NCBI RefSeq assembly: GCF_017814975.1
Contig: NZ_JAGIQA010000026.1
Coordinates: forward strand, 61,467 to 125,466
Length of the DNA: 64,000 nucleotides
Reading direction: 5' to 3'
Source: Cupriavidus consociatus
GTDB lineage: Bacteria > Pseudomonadota > Gammaproteobacteria > Burkholderiales > Burkholderiaceae
Shown here: piece after piece, positions 34,991 through 43,136 of the stretch
Layout: each line of letters begins with the position of its first letter
How positions within the stretch are numbered: the first letter of the stretch is position 1
The notes under the pieces: generated by a model
The model's input: only the letters and a program-made list of their open reading frames with translations
Database searches by the model: none
What the model was told of the DNA's origin: nothing
Made by a program: the position numbers and the translations under genes

Positions 34991-36376
34991 TCAGAATTCA
35001 GGCAGCTTCGCCTGCACGCCGGCGATCGACAGGTCGGCCACGCCCTCGGCGAAATGCGCCTCGACCACGCTGCCCGGGCGGATCTCGGAGGGCGAGCGCA
35101 GCGCGCGTCCGCGCTGGTCGAGCAGCACCGCGTAACCGCGCTCGAGGGTGCGCTGCGGCGCCAGCAACTCCAGCGCACCGGCGGCGCGCGCCAGGCGCTG
35201 GCCGGCGCGTTCATGGCCGCGCGTGGCGGCGGCCTGCAGCCGCTGCCACAGCCGTGCCAGGTCCGCCTGTGCCGCGGCGGTATCGGGACGGCAGGCGCTC
35301 CAGCGCATCGCCAGCACCTGCTGACGATGCCGCTGCGACACCACGGTGTCGCGCAATGCCGACCGCAAGTGTCGGGCCAGATTGTCGACGCGCGCGCGGC
35401 GTTCCTGCAGCTGCGCCTGCGGGCTGCGCACGCGCCGCGCCAGCCAGTCCAGGTGCTGGGCGCGCAGGTCCAGCGCCCGGCGCATCGCCTGCGCCAGCGC
35501 GTCGCGGCCACGCAGGGTCTGCGCCAGCAGGTGCGAACGGTCGGGGCTGACCAGCTCGGCCGCGCCGGTCGGCGTCGGCGCGCGCACGTCGGCGACGAAA
35601 TCGGCAATGGTGAAGTCGGTCTCGTGGCCCACGCCGGAAATCAGCGGCAGCGCGCAGCGCGCGATCGCGTGCGCCACCACCTCTTCATTGAACGACCACA
35701 GGTCTTCGATGCTGCCCCCGCCGCGGCACAGGATCAGCACGTCGCAGTCGCGGCGCGCGTCGGCCAGGTCGATCGTGTCGGCGATCTTCTGCGCCGCCCC
35801 GGCTCCCTGCACCGGTACCGGATAGACCACCACCGGCACATGCGGCGCGCGCCGGCGCAGCGTGGTCAGCACATCGCGCAAGGCGGCGGCCTGCAGCGAG
35901 GTGATGACGCCGATGATGCGCGGGTGCGACGGCACCGGCCGCTTGCGCTCCGGGGCAAACAGGCCGGCCTGCGCCAGCTTTTCCTTCAGCCGCAGGAAAG
36001 CTTCGTACAGGTTGCCCAGGCCGGCGCGGCGCATCGCCTCAACGCCGAGCTGCAGTTCGCCGCGCGCCTCGTACATCGTGACCACGGCGCGCACCTCGAC
36101 CGCCTCGCCTTCGCGTGGCTGGAAGTCGACATGCTGGTTGCGGCCGCGGAACATCACGCAGCGGATCTGGGCACGCGCATCCTTGAGCGAGAAATACCAG
36201 TGGCCACTCGAAGCGCGGGTGAAGTTGGAAATTTCCCCGCGCACCCAGGCCAGCGGAAAGCTGCGCTCCAGCAATCGGGCAATGGCGTGATTCAACTCAC
36301 CGACAGGAATGACTTCACGGCCACTGCGCGGGCCGGTGGAGGATGCGTCACGCGAAAAGCTGGTCAGGTCGGGCAT
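34991..36376 (-). CDS. xseA: Exodeoxyribonuclease VII large subunit XseA
   Basis: 461 residues. N-terminal OB-fold (about 20-120, with VRGEISNFTRASSGHWYFSL), catalytic domain including RIIGVITSLQAAALRD and GGGSIEDLW, then the long coiled-coil and C-terminal RGYAVLLDQRG region. With XseB it degrades single-stranded DNA to oligonucleotides. xseB is not next to it. The gene starts at the edge of a one-kilobase non-coding region with phased repeats. Confidence 0.95.
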   Translation of the reverse strand: MPDLTSFSRDASSTGPRSGREVIPVGELNHAIARLLERSFPLAWVRGEISNFTRASSGHWYFSLKDARAQIRCVMFRGRNQHVDFQPREGEAVEVRAVVTMYEARGELQLGVEAMRRAGLGNLYEAFLRLKEKLAQAGLFAPERKRPVPSHPRIIGVITSLQAAALRDVLTTLRRRAPHVPVVVYPVPVQGAGAAQKIADTIDLADARRDCDVLILCRGGGSIEDLWSFNEEVVAHAIARCALPLISGVGHETDFTIADFVADVRAPTPTGAAELVSPDRSHLLAQTLRGRDALAQAMRRALDLRAQHLDWLARRVRSPQAQLQERRARVDNLARHLRSALRDTVVSQRHRQQVLAMRWSACRPDTAAAQADLARLWQRLQAAATRGHERAGQRLARAAGALELLAPQRTLERGYAVLLDQRGRALRSPSEIRPGSVVEAHFAEGVADLSIAGVQAKLPEF

Positions 36377-36519
36377 GGCGCACGCCGGTCAAGCGGCGTT
36401 AATGGGACATGTCCACAGCATAACTGGTCTGTCAAGGGGGTAGCGATGATGGCCGAATGCTGCCCGGCAAGCCGCATTGCTTCGTTCAACTCTTTGATTT
36501 TTATGAGGTTTATGATCGA

Positions 36520-36630
36520 AATAAAAATTAGGCAATATAACCGATTCTCTTTTGCATCAACCACTTAGCGGGCGCCGACGGCGCTTGTTCACAAAGTTAT
36601 CCACAGGATCTCTGGATAAAACACGGTGTT
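36520..36630. repeat. Phased repeat unit 0 (divergent copy)
   Basis: Same spacing as units 1-3 at its 5' part: TTAGGCA ending at 36534, CATCAA ending 26 bp later at 36560, and TTCACA starting 54 bp later at 36588. The second box TCCACA comes 12 bp later (11 in the others) as part of a full TTATCCACA. The distal TGTGGA is missing. Confidence 0.65.
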
Positions 36631-36755
36631 TACCCGACTTTTCCGCCGCTCCCTATGTCAAGCGCGGCCGGAATCACGCCCGAGGCGGCGTAGCCGGCAT
36701 GTCATGGCGCGCGCCCGCACTGCACCATGTGAAACACCCGAACCAGAGGGCGCTG

Positions 36756-36866
36756 CCCAATTTCTAGGCACTCGGCCGCATACCTAATGAAATCAAATGG
36801 TTAGCCGAACTCTCCAGACTTTATCCACAGGCGATCCACAATCCTCTCCCTGCACAGTGTGGAAAA
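36756..36866. repeat. Phased repeat unit 1
   Basis: TAGGCA ends at 36770; AATCAA ends 26 bp later at 36796; TCCACA starts 54 bp after AGGCA at 36824; second TCCACA starts 11 bp on at 36835; TGTGGA starts 23 bp on at 36858. The first box is a perfect DnaA box TTATCCACA. Confidence 0.85.
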
Positions 36867-36927
36867 GCTCGGGTATACCCATGCGGCAGACCATCGGCCC
36901 ATCCCGCGGCCGCTCACGAACCATTTG

Positions 36928-37038
36928 CCCATTTTTTAAGCAATTACATGCGAACCATTTAAAATCAATGACTTAAATGATTTCTCCGCTACCTGTCCAC
37001 AACCGCTCCACAATTCTGTCCCGCACTCGTGTGGACGA
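36928..37038. repeat. Phased repeat unit 2
   Basis: TAAGCA ends at 36942; AATCAA ends at 36968 (+26); TCCACA starts at 36996 (+54); second TCCACA at 37007 (+11); TGTGGA at 37030 (+23). The outer pair here reads GTCCACA / TGTGGAC. Confidence 0.85.
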
Positions 37039-37142
37039 CCGCATCGCAGCCTGCGTTAGCGCGCAGACATGGCGTGCGGCAGCGCCGAATCCGACTTTTC
37101 CACGGTGTGCGGCAAGCGTCGCGAGCGCCCCGAGCACGCTTG

Positions 37143-37253
37143 CACAATTTTCAGGCAACCCCCGGCTTCCTTTTGCGAATCAAGCACTTGCATCGCTTGT
37201 CCGGCGCCTTTCCACAATCGATCCACAATTCTGTCCCTGCGCCCTGTGGAAAG
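37143..37253. repeat. Phased repeat unit 3
   Basis: CAGGCA ends at 37157; AATCAA ends at 37183 (+26); TCCACA starts at 37211 (+54); second TCCACA at 37222 (+11); TGTGGA at 37245 (+23). The outer pair is a 9-bp inverted repeat CTTTCCACA / TGTGGAAAG. Confidence 0.85.
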
Positions 37254-37452
37254 TCCGCGGCAACATCGGCCGGCTCCGATGCGCGCCGGAGACAGCCGGC
37301 CCGCCTTCGCTTGCCGCGCGGCAGGCCGCGGGGTAGAGTTGCGCCTGATTTTTCAGAGCAATGCCGGAGTGCGCTGCCTGCTGACGCGCCTCAAGGCATG
37401 CCGACCAGCTGGTTGGGGTTTCTTTATTGGGTTGTCGATCCCGGGGGTCCAA

Positions 37453-38073
37453 TTGTTTTCCATCATTCAAGCGGCCGGCTGGCCGATCTGGCCGCTGTTG
37501 CTGGCCTCGGTCCTCGCGCTGGCGCTGGTCGTCGAACGCTTCCTGTCGCTCAAGCGCAGCAAGGTGCTGCCGCCCCGGCTCTATGAAGAAGCGCTGGCCG
37601 CCGCGCAGCAGCGCCGCGCCACACCGGAAGTGGTCAACACGCTCGAACAGAATTCGCCGCTCGGCCGCGTGCTGGCCGCCGGCCTGCGCCACGTGGTGCT
37701 GCAGCCGCACACCTCGCGCGACGCCGCCAAGGATGTGGTCGAGGAAGCCGGCCGCGCGGTCGCGCATGAGCTGGAGCGCTACCTGAACGCGCTCGGCACG
37801 ATCGCCTCGGTGGCCCCGTTGATGGGCCTGCTGGGCACCGTGATCGGCATGATCGAGATCTTCGGCAGCCAGGGCGGCACCGGCGCCAACCCCGAGCAGC
37901 TGGCGCACGGCATCTCGGTGGCGCTCTACAACACCGCCTTCGGCCTGATCGTGGCGATCCCGGCGCTGATCTTCTGGCGCTACTTCCGCCGCCGCGTGGA
38001 CGACTACGTGGCCGAGCTGGAATTCCGCGCCACCGCGTTCCTGGACGCGATCCTGCCGCAGCGCCGCAGCTGA
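37453..38073 (+). CDS. exbB: ExbB/TolQ-family proton channel protein
   Basis: 206 residues if translation begins at the TTG at 37453 (product M/LFSIIQAAGWPIWPLL), which matches the N-terminus I recall for Cupriavidus ExbB. A GGGGGT Shine-Dalgarno lies 4 bp before it. Three transmembrane segments are visible: about 8-25, about 115-135 (ASVAPLMGLLGTVIGMIEIF) and about 155-175. With ExbD it forms the proton-driven motor that energises TonB-dependent uptake. A longer frame upstream has no support and runs into repeat unit 3. Confidence 0.85.
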   Translation: MFSIIQAAGWPIWPLLLASVLALALVVERFLSLKRSKVLPPRLYEEALAAAQQRRATPEVVNTLEQNSPLGRVLAAGLRHVVLQPHTSRDAAKDVVEEAGRAVAHELERYLNALGTIASVAPLMGLLGTVIGMIEIFGSQGGTGANPEQLAHGISVALYNTAFGLIVAIPALIFWRYFRRRVDDYVAELEFRATAFLDAILPQRRS

Positions 38074-38091
38074 TCACGGACCCGCCACGCC

Positions 38092-38529
38092 ATGCGATTC
38101 CGTTCCCGCCAGCGGCGCGAAGAGCCGGAGATCAACCTGATCCCGCTGATCGACGTGCTGCTCGTGATCCTGATCTTCCTGATGATCACGACCACGTACT
38201 CGCGCTATACCGAGCTGCAGATCCAGCTGCCCACCGCCGACGCCGAGCGCGCCCAGCAGCGGCCGCAGGAAATCGTGGTGTCGGTGTCGTCGCGCGGGGT
38301 CTACTCGGTCAACAAGAAAGTGCTGGAGCAGAAGGATGTCACCAGCCTGGCCGACCAACTGCGCGCCGCCTCCGGGCCCGCCGGGGCCGGAAATGGCCAG
38401 CCGCCGGTGGTCATCGTCAACGCCGACGCGCAGGCCAGCCATCAGGCGGTGGTCAATGTGATGGAAGCCGCGCGGCTGGCCGGGCTGTCGCGCCTGACCT
38501 TCGCCACGCAGAGCGCGCAGCCGCGCTGA
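38092..38529 (+). CDS. exbD: ExbD/TolR-family biopolymer transport protein
   Basis: 145 residues: one N-terminal transmembrane helix with the conserved Asp (NLIPLIDVLLVILIFLMITT) and a periplasmic domain. It partners ExbB, 18 bp upstream. No tonB gene follows; the next gene is lpxK, an arrangement common in Burkholderiaceae. Confidence 0.95.
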   Translation: MRFRSRQRREEPEINLIPLIDVLLVILIFLMITTTYSRYTELQIQLPTADAERAQQRPQEIVVSVSSRGVYSVNKKVLEQKDVTSLADQLRAASGPAGAGNGQPPVVIVNADAQASHQAVVNVMEAARLAGLSRLTFATQSAQPR

Positions 38530-38726
38530 GCGCTGGCCATCGCCGTCCCCGCGCAAGCGGGGACCGGCTATGCCTGCGGGCGCGAAGCCTGGCCGGCCTT
38601 GCCCCATGCGCTGCGCAGTGCCCATAATGGATCGATCCGCCTCTTTGCCGATCCTCCCTTCCGGGCGCGAGTCCCGAGCGCACTACAATCCCATCCCATC
38701 CACGACCTGAACGACCCGCCGCGTCC

Positions 38727-39836
38727 ATGCCCGCTCCCCGCCATGCCCTCGCCGACTTCGTGACCGCCCAGTGGCAGCGCCGCGGCTGGTTTGCCTGGGT
38801 CATGCTGCCGTTCTCGCTGCTGTTCGGGCTGGTGGCCCGCGTGCGCCGGCACGGTTACCGGCGCGGCTGGTTCAAGTCCACGCGGCTGCCGATGCCGGTG
38901 GTGGTGGTCGGCAACGTGACCGTGGGCGGCACCGGCAAGACGCCGGCGGTGATCGCGCTGGCCCACGCGCTGACCGAGGCCGGCTTGCGCCCCGGCGTGG
39001 TGTCGCGCGGCTATGGCGTCGAGCTGAAGCATCCGCGCCGGGTCAAGCCGACCTCGCAGGCCAGCGACGTCGGCGACGAGCCGCTGCTGATCGCGCGCGC
39101 CACCGACGTGCCGGTGTGGGTGTTCCCGGACCGCGCGCTGTGCGCGCAGACCATGCTGGTGTCGCACCCCGGCGTCAACGTGCTGCTGCTCGACGATGGC
39201 CTGCAGCACTACCAGCTGCAGCGCGATTTCGAGATCGTGATGTTCGACACGCGCATGGGCGGCAACGGCCTGATGCTGCCGGCCGGCCCGCTGCGCGAAC
39301 CGCTGACGCGCCCGCGCGATGCCACGCTGATCAACGATCCCAATTTCCGCGCCACGCCCGACCGCCCCGGTGTCTACGGCATGCGGCTCGAGCTGGAAGA
39401 CGCCTGGCAGCTGAACGACCCGACCATGGCGCGGCCGGTTTCCGCCTTCGCTGGCCGCCGCGTGCTGGCCGCGGCCGGTATCGGCAACCCCGAGCGCTTC
39501 TTCGCCAGCCTGCGCGGCGCCGGGCTGTCGCCGAAGACCCTGCCGCTGCCCGACCACTATGACTTTGCCGAAGACCCGTTCGCCGGCAACGCCGACGCGC
39601 TCGATGCCGACGTGATCCTGATCACCGAGAAGGATGCCGTAAAATGCGAGCGCTTCGACGACCCGCGCATCTGGGTCGTGCCTACCAGGCCGGTGATCGA
39701 CGCGGGCCTGATCGACAAAATCCGCAGCGCCGTGCTGGCGCATATCAACACCGCACCGACCGCGCAGTCCGCGGCGGCTACGTCCGGCAGCGCCGGGCGC
39801 AACGAGGAACACCGAGATGGACAACCGGCTGCTTGA
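38727..39836 (+). CDS. lpxK: Tetraacyldisaccharide 4'-kinase LpxK
   Basis: 369 residues. LpxK phosphorylates the 4' position of the lipid A disaccharide at the inner membrane. It has an N-terminal hydrophobic segment (FAWVMLPFSLLFGLV), the P-loop GNVTVGGTGKTP, DDGLQHYQLQRD and the C-terminal ITEKDAVKCERF. Its end overlaps the Trm112-like gene by 20 nt. Part of an lpxK-Trm112-kdsB-adk run of envelope and housekeeping genes. Confidence 0.96.
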   Translation: MPAPRHALADFVTAQWQRRGWFAWVMLPFSLLFGLVARVRRHGYRRGWFKSTRLPMPVVVVGNVTVGGTGKTPAVIALAHALTEAGLRPGVVSRGYGVELKHPRRVKPTSQASDVGDEPLLIARATDVPVWVFPDRALCAQTMLVSHPGVNVLLLDDGLQHYQLQRDFEIVMFDTRMGGNGLMLPAGPLREPLTRPRDATLINDPNFRATPDRPGVYGMRLELEDAWQLNDPTMARPVSAFAGRRVLAAAGIGNPERFFASLRGAGLSPKTLPLPDHYDFAEDPFAGNADALDADVILITEKDAVKCERFDDPRIWVVPTRPVIDAGLIDKIRSAVLAHINTAPTAQSAAATSGSAGRNEEHRDGQPAA

Positions 39837-40023
39837 AATCCTGGTCTGCCCGCTGTGCAAGGGCAAGCTGGAATACGACCGCGCCGCGCAGGAACTGATC
39901 TGCCACGCTGACAAGCTTGCATACCCGATCCGCGACGGCATCCCCGTGATGCTGGCCGACGAAGCGCGCCAGTCGGTGCCGGGCCGTGCCATCGACCCGG
40001 ACGCGCCGACCAATGGCAACTGA
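39817..40023 (+). CDS. Trm112-family (YcaR-like) zinc-ribbon protein
   Basis: 68 residues. The Trm112 pattern MDNRLLEILVCPLCKGKL and YPIRDGIPVML is clear. The family usually activates methyltransferases; bacterial YcaR copies next to kdsB have no proven role. It overlaps lpxK by 20 nt and precedes kdsB by 39 bp. Only the first zinc-ribbon Cys pair (CPLC) and one more Cys are visible, as in many bacterial members. Confidence 0.9.
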   Translation: MDNRLLEILVCPLCKGKLEYDRAAQELICHADKLAYPIRDGIPVMLADEARQSVPGRAIDPDAPTNGN

Positions 40024-40062
40024 GGGCAACCGAGGGCAACCGAAGCTAACCAAGCCAGCACC

Positions 40063-40872
40063 ATGACCGTCCCGGCCTTCACCGTCGTCATCCCCGCGCG
40101 GCTCGCTTCGACCCGCCTGCCTGACAAGCCGCTGGCCGATATCGGCGGGCGCCCGATGGTCGTGCGCGTGGCCGAGCGCGCCCATGCCTCGTCGGCCACG
40201 CGCACCGTGGTCGCCACCGACGCCCCGTCGGTGGCGCAGGCCTGCGCGGACCACGGCATCGAAGCCGTGCTGACCCGCGCGGACCACGCCACCGGCACAG
40301 ACCGTCTGGCCGAAGTGGCAGCGCAACTGGGCCTCCCCGACGACGCCATCGTGGTCAACGTGCAGGGCGACGAGCCGCTGATCGACCCGACCCTGATCGA
40401 CGAGGTGGCGCTGCACCTGTCGCACCACGCCGACTGCGCCGTCGCCACCGCGGCCCACCCGCTGCACGACATCGCCGAGGTTTTCAATCCCAACGTGGTC
40501 AAGGTCGTGTGCGACGCCGCCGGACGCGCGCTGTATTTCTCGCGCGCGCCGATCCCGTGGGCGCGCGACGCCTGGGCGGGTGTGCCGGCCGTGCCCGCCG
40601 CCATGGCCCAGGTCCCGCTGCCGGCCATGCCGGTGCTGCGCCATATCGGCCTGTACGCCTATCGCGCCGGCTTCCTGCGGCGCTTCCCGACCCTGGCCGC
40701 CGCGCCGCTCGAGCAGACCGAGGCGCTGGAGCAACTGCGCGCAATGTGGCATGGCGAGCGCATCGCGGTGGTGGAAACCGCTGCCGCACCGGCGCCGGGT
40801 GTTGACACCCCGGCCGACCTGGAGCGCGTGCGCGCGCTGTGGGCCGAGTCGATGGCGCAGGACGGGCCCTGA
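40063..40872 (+). CDS. kdsB: CMP-3-deoxy-D-manno-octulosonate cytidylyltransferase KdsB
   Basis: 269 residues. It activates KDO as CMP-KDO for LPS inner core. Motifs: VIPARLASTRLPDKPL at the N-terminus, NVQGDEPLI near the metal site, and HIGLYAYRAGFLRRF near the C-terminus. The position after lpxK and the Trm112-like gene is the usual one. Confidence 0.96.
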   Translation: MTVPAFTVVIPARLASTRLPDKPLADIGGRPMVVRVAERAHASSATRTVVATDAPSVAQACADHGIEAVLTRADHATGTDRLAEVAAQLGLPDDAIVVNVQGDEPLIDPTLIDEVALHLSHHADCAVATAAHPLHDIAEVFNPNVVKVVCDAAGRALYFSRAPIPWARDAWAGVPAVPAAMAQVPLPAMPVLRHIGLYAYRAGFLRRFPTLAAAPLEQTEALEQLRAMWHGERIAVVETAAAPAPGVDTPADLERVRALWAESMAQDGP

Positions 40873-41245
40873 TCGTCACCCGGCTCGCCACCCCGCCCGG
40901 CCGGCCGCCCGCTCAGGTTCAAACTGCTGCAACCTGAACCGGGGGGCGGATTTCAGGCCGGATCGGCGCCACCTCATGGCATAATGCTTGCCGATACAGA
41001 GCCGCCCGGCTGTGCGCCAACGCGCCGCCGGCCAAGGCTCGGTGGGGAGATAAAGATAGAGCCCGACTGGTGCGCCGCGCAGCCATCCCCCTGGCAGCCG
41101 CCGCCAGACGTCCGCGTGGGCAGATGTGCCCGCGCCAGATGCCGTCAACATCCGGCAAGACAGCAGTAAGTCTTGCGTCAAGTTGCGGCATTACCCTCCT
41201 TCTGATCTCCCGCCATACCAGATTCAAAACTCTGAGGACCCGTAA
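40873..41245. promoter_or_regulatory. kdsB-adk intergenic region
   Basis: 373 bp without a supported gene. A 7-bp inverted repeat TCAGGTT (40913-40919) / AACCTGA (40931-40937) lies 40 bp after kdsB and could be a weak hairpin or an operator; no T-run follows. The adk Shine-Dalgarno GAGGA is at 41233-41237. Confidence 0.5.
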
Positions 41246-41911
41246 ATGCGTTTGATCCTGTTGGGCGCACCCGGCGCCGGCAAAGGCACGCAAGCCAAGT
41301 TCATCTGCGAGAAGTTCGCCATTCCGCAAATCTCCACCGGCGACATGCTGCGCGCGGCGGTGAAGGCCGGCACCCCCCTTGGCGTGGAAGCCAAGAAGGT
41401 CATGGACGCGGGCGGACTGGTGTCGGATGACATCATCATCGGCCTGGTGAAAGACCGGCTGAAGCAGGACGACTGCAAGAACGGCTATCTGTTCGACGGC
41501 TTCCCGCGCACCATCCCGCAGGCCGAAGCGATGAAGGAAGCCGGCGTGGCGATCGACTACGTACTGGAAATCGACGTGCCGTTCGACGCCATCATCGAGC
41601 GCATGAGCGGCCGCCGCGTGCATGTGGCCTCGGGCCGCACCTACCACGTCAAGTACAACCCGCCGAAGGCCGAAGGCATCGACGACGAAACCGGCGAAGC
41701 GCTGATCCAGCGCGACGACGACAAGGAAGAGACGGTCAAGAAGCGCCTCGACGTCTACTCCCAGCAGACCCGCCCGCTGGTCGACTACTACTCGGACTGG
41801 GCCGCCAAGGGCGACGCCGCTGCGAAGGTAGCTCCGCCGAAGTACCGGAAAATCTCCGGCGTCGGCAACGTCGACGAAATTACCGCGCAAGTGTTTGACG
41901 CGCTGAAGTAA
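41246..41911 (+). CDS. adk: Adenylate kinase Adk
   Basis: 221 residues, long-form adenylate kinase. P-loop GAPGAGKGTQ at 8-17, ISTGDMLRAAV, LFDGFPRTIPQA, and the LID region GRRVHVASGRTYH. It balances ATP, ADP and AMP in the cytosol. Followed by a strong terminator. Confidence 0.98.
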   Translation: MRLILLGAPGAGKGTQAKFICEKFAIPQISTGDMLRAAVKAGTPLGVEAKKVMDAGGLVSDDIIIGLVKDRLKQDDCKNGYLFDGFPRTIPQAEAMKEAGVAIDYVLEIDVPFDAIIERMSGRRVHVASGRTYHVKYNPPKAEGIDDETGEALIQRDDDKEETVKKRLDVYSQQTRPLVDYYSDWAAKGDAAAKVAPPKYRKISGVGNVDEITAQVFDALK

Positions 41912-41932
41912 TTCGTCGTCGAATGCGGCAAC

Positions 41933-41960
41933 AAAAAAGCGGCCTAAAGGCCGCTTTTTT
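41933..41960. terminator. Rho-independent terminator after adk
   Basis: Perfect 12-bp arms AAAAAAGCGGCC and GGCCGCTTTTTT around TAAA, ending in six T. The flanking A-run makes it usable from both sides. Confidence 0.9.
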
Positions 41961-41968
41961 CCTTTGGA

Positions 41969-42246
41969 CCCGCGCTCAGCGCAGCCGAAGGCGTTCCTAC
42001 CATGCCGCCAGCAGCAGGAACCACCCCCAGCTCTGGGCTCGTTCAGGCATTGCATCCATCCTGAGGCACCGTAGCGCACCAGGGCGGCAGGCAGTCCTGC
42101 CCTGCAACGAAGCAAGGCCCCGTACGAAAGCACTCGCACACTACGATAAGAGTGGCCGCCCGCCCAGGGCAGTAAACGCGCTTTTTGGTGCTTTTTTGTC
42201 GCTCGGACAAAAAGGTACCCGCCCTTTAGGGCGGAACCGGGCACAT
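41969..42246 (-). repeat. Dispersed intergenic repeat, copy A (minus orientation)
   Basis: The reverse complement of about 278 bp here reads base for base similarly to copy B at 58928-59203. Shared landmarks in order: GATGTGCCC, a GC hairpin (CGCCCTAAAGGGCG here), a pseudopalindrome around GCGACAAAAAAGC / GCGGCAAAAGT, AAAAGCGCGTTT, CTGGGCGG, TTATCGTAG, CAGGRCTGCCTGCCGC, TGAACGAGCCC, and GTAGGAACGCCT. No transposase is present. It sits between adk and an SDR gene. Confidence 0.8.
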
Positions 42247-42311
42247 CAATCACTACCAGATACCCGCACGGGCCCAAACCCCTTGCACTACAAACTCCGC
42301 CCCGTACAATA

Positions 42312-42329
42312 GTTGACGTTTACGTTAAC
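42312..42329. promoter_or_regulatory. Near-palindrome resembling a LiuR/MerR-type operator
   Basis: GTTGACGTTTACGTTAAC: two 8-bp halves around TT, with 7 of 8 matches, 31 bp upstream of the SDR start. It overlaps a possible -35 TTGACG. MerR-family LiuR regulators of branched-chain and fatty acid catabolism bind sites of this kind; the assignment is inference. Confidence 0.5.
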
Positions 42330-42360
42330 GGAAACCTCACCACAAAGGAGACACCGCAAA

Positions 42361-43119
42361 ATGCAAATCAAGGACAACGTCTTCATCATCACCGGCGGCG
42401 CCTCCGGCCTGGGCGCCGGCACGGCAACCATGCTGGCGGAAGCCGGCGCCAAAGTCGTCATCGCCGACCTCAACGAGCAAGCCGGCCAATCCCTCGCCAC
42501 CGAACTGAACGGCCAGTTCATCCGCTGCGATGTCGCCTCCGAAACCGACGGCCAGGCCGTGGTCGCCGCCGCCCAGGTACTGGGCCGCCTGTCAGGCCTG
42601 GTCAACTGTGCCGGCATCGCCACCGCCAACAAGACGGTGGGCAAGAACGGGCCGCATCCGCTGGATGCCTTCGACAAGACCATCCGCATCAACCTGGTCG
42701 GCACCTTCAACATGATCCGCCTGGCCGCCGCTGCCATGGTCCAGAACACGCCCGACAGCGAAGGCGAGCGCGGCGTAATCATCAACACCGCCTCGGTGGC
42801 GGCCTTCGATGGCCAGATCGGCCAGGCCGCCTATGCCGCCTCCAAGGGCGGCGTGGTCGCCATGACCCTGGCCATCGCGCGCGACCTGTCCCGCGACGGC
42901 GTCCGCTGCATGACCATCGCCCCGGGCCTCTTTGAAACGCCCATGCTGCTCGGCATGCCGCAGGAAGTGCAGGATGCCCTCGGCAAGATGGTCCCGTTCC
43001 CCCCGCGCCTGGGCCGCCCGGCCGAATACGCCAGGCTGGCACGCGCAATCATCGAAAACACCATGCTGAACGGCGAAGTGATCCGCCTCGACGGCGCGAT
43101 CCGGATGCAGCCGAAGTAA
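42361..43119 (+). CDS. SDR family oxidoreductase, type II 3-hydroxyacyl-CoA dehydrogenase-like
   Basis: 252 residues from MQIKDNVFIITGG with Shine-Dalgarno AAAGGAGAC. Motifs: TGGASGLGAG, NCAGIA, catalytic Ser in NTASVAAFDG, YAASKGG (Y-x3-K), and PGLFETPML. The order and inserts (GKNGPHPLDAF) fit HSD10/3-hydroxy-2-methylbutyryl-CoA dehydrogenase-type SDRs, which act in isoleucine and fatty acid breakdown. Substrate not proven. The LiuR-like site upstream agrees with acyl-CoA catabolism. It stands alone after the repeat copy A. Confidence 0.88.
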   Translation: MQIKDNVFIITGGASGLGAGTATMLAEAGAKVVIADLNEQAGQSLATELNGQFIRCDVASETDGQAVVAAAQVLGRLSGLVNCAGIATANKTVGKNGPHPLDAFDKTIRINLVGTFNMIRLAAAAMVQNTPDSEGERGVIINTASVAAFDGQIGQAAYAASKGGVVAMTLAIARDLSRDGVRCMTIAPGLFETPMLLGMPQEVQDALGKMVPFPPRLGRPAEYARLARAIIENTMLNGEVIRLDGAIRMQPK

Positions 43120-43136
43120 CAAGCTCGCAAGCCCGC

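Larger units (their letters stand above)
36377..37452. other. Non-coding region between xseA and exbB
   Basis: About 1.08 kb without a supported gene; open frames here have no start context. It holds the four repeat units listed separately, two perfect TTATCCACA DnaA-box sequences (36597-36605 and 36821-36829), another TCCACA at 36412, and several AT-rich patches (for example 36481-36545 and 36930-36985). The first DnaA box is half of an inverted pair TTATCCA (36597-36603) / TGGATAA (36613-36619). The two promoters for xseA and exbB must also lie here. Confidence 0.75.

Noticed and set aside
36377..37452. Chromosomal replication origin
   Set aside because: DnaA boxes and AT-rich patches are present, but dnaA, dnaN, parA and other usual origin neighbours are missing and the boxes belong to a repeated unit; left as an unexplained element.
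40919..42277. 452-codon frame opposite adk and repeat copy A
   Set aside because: Shadow of adk; no start context and composition without domains.
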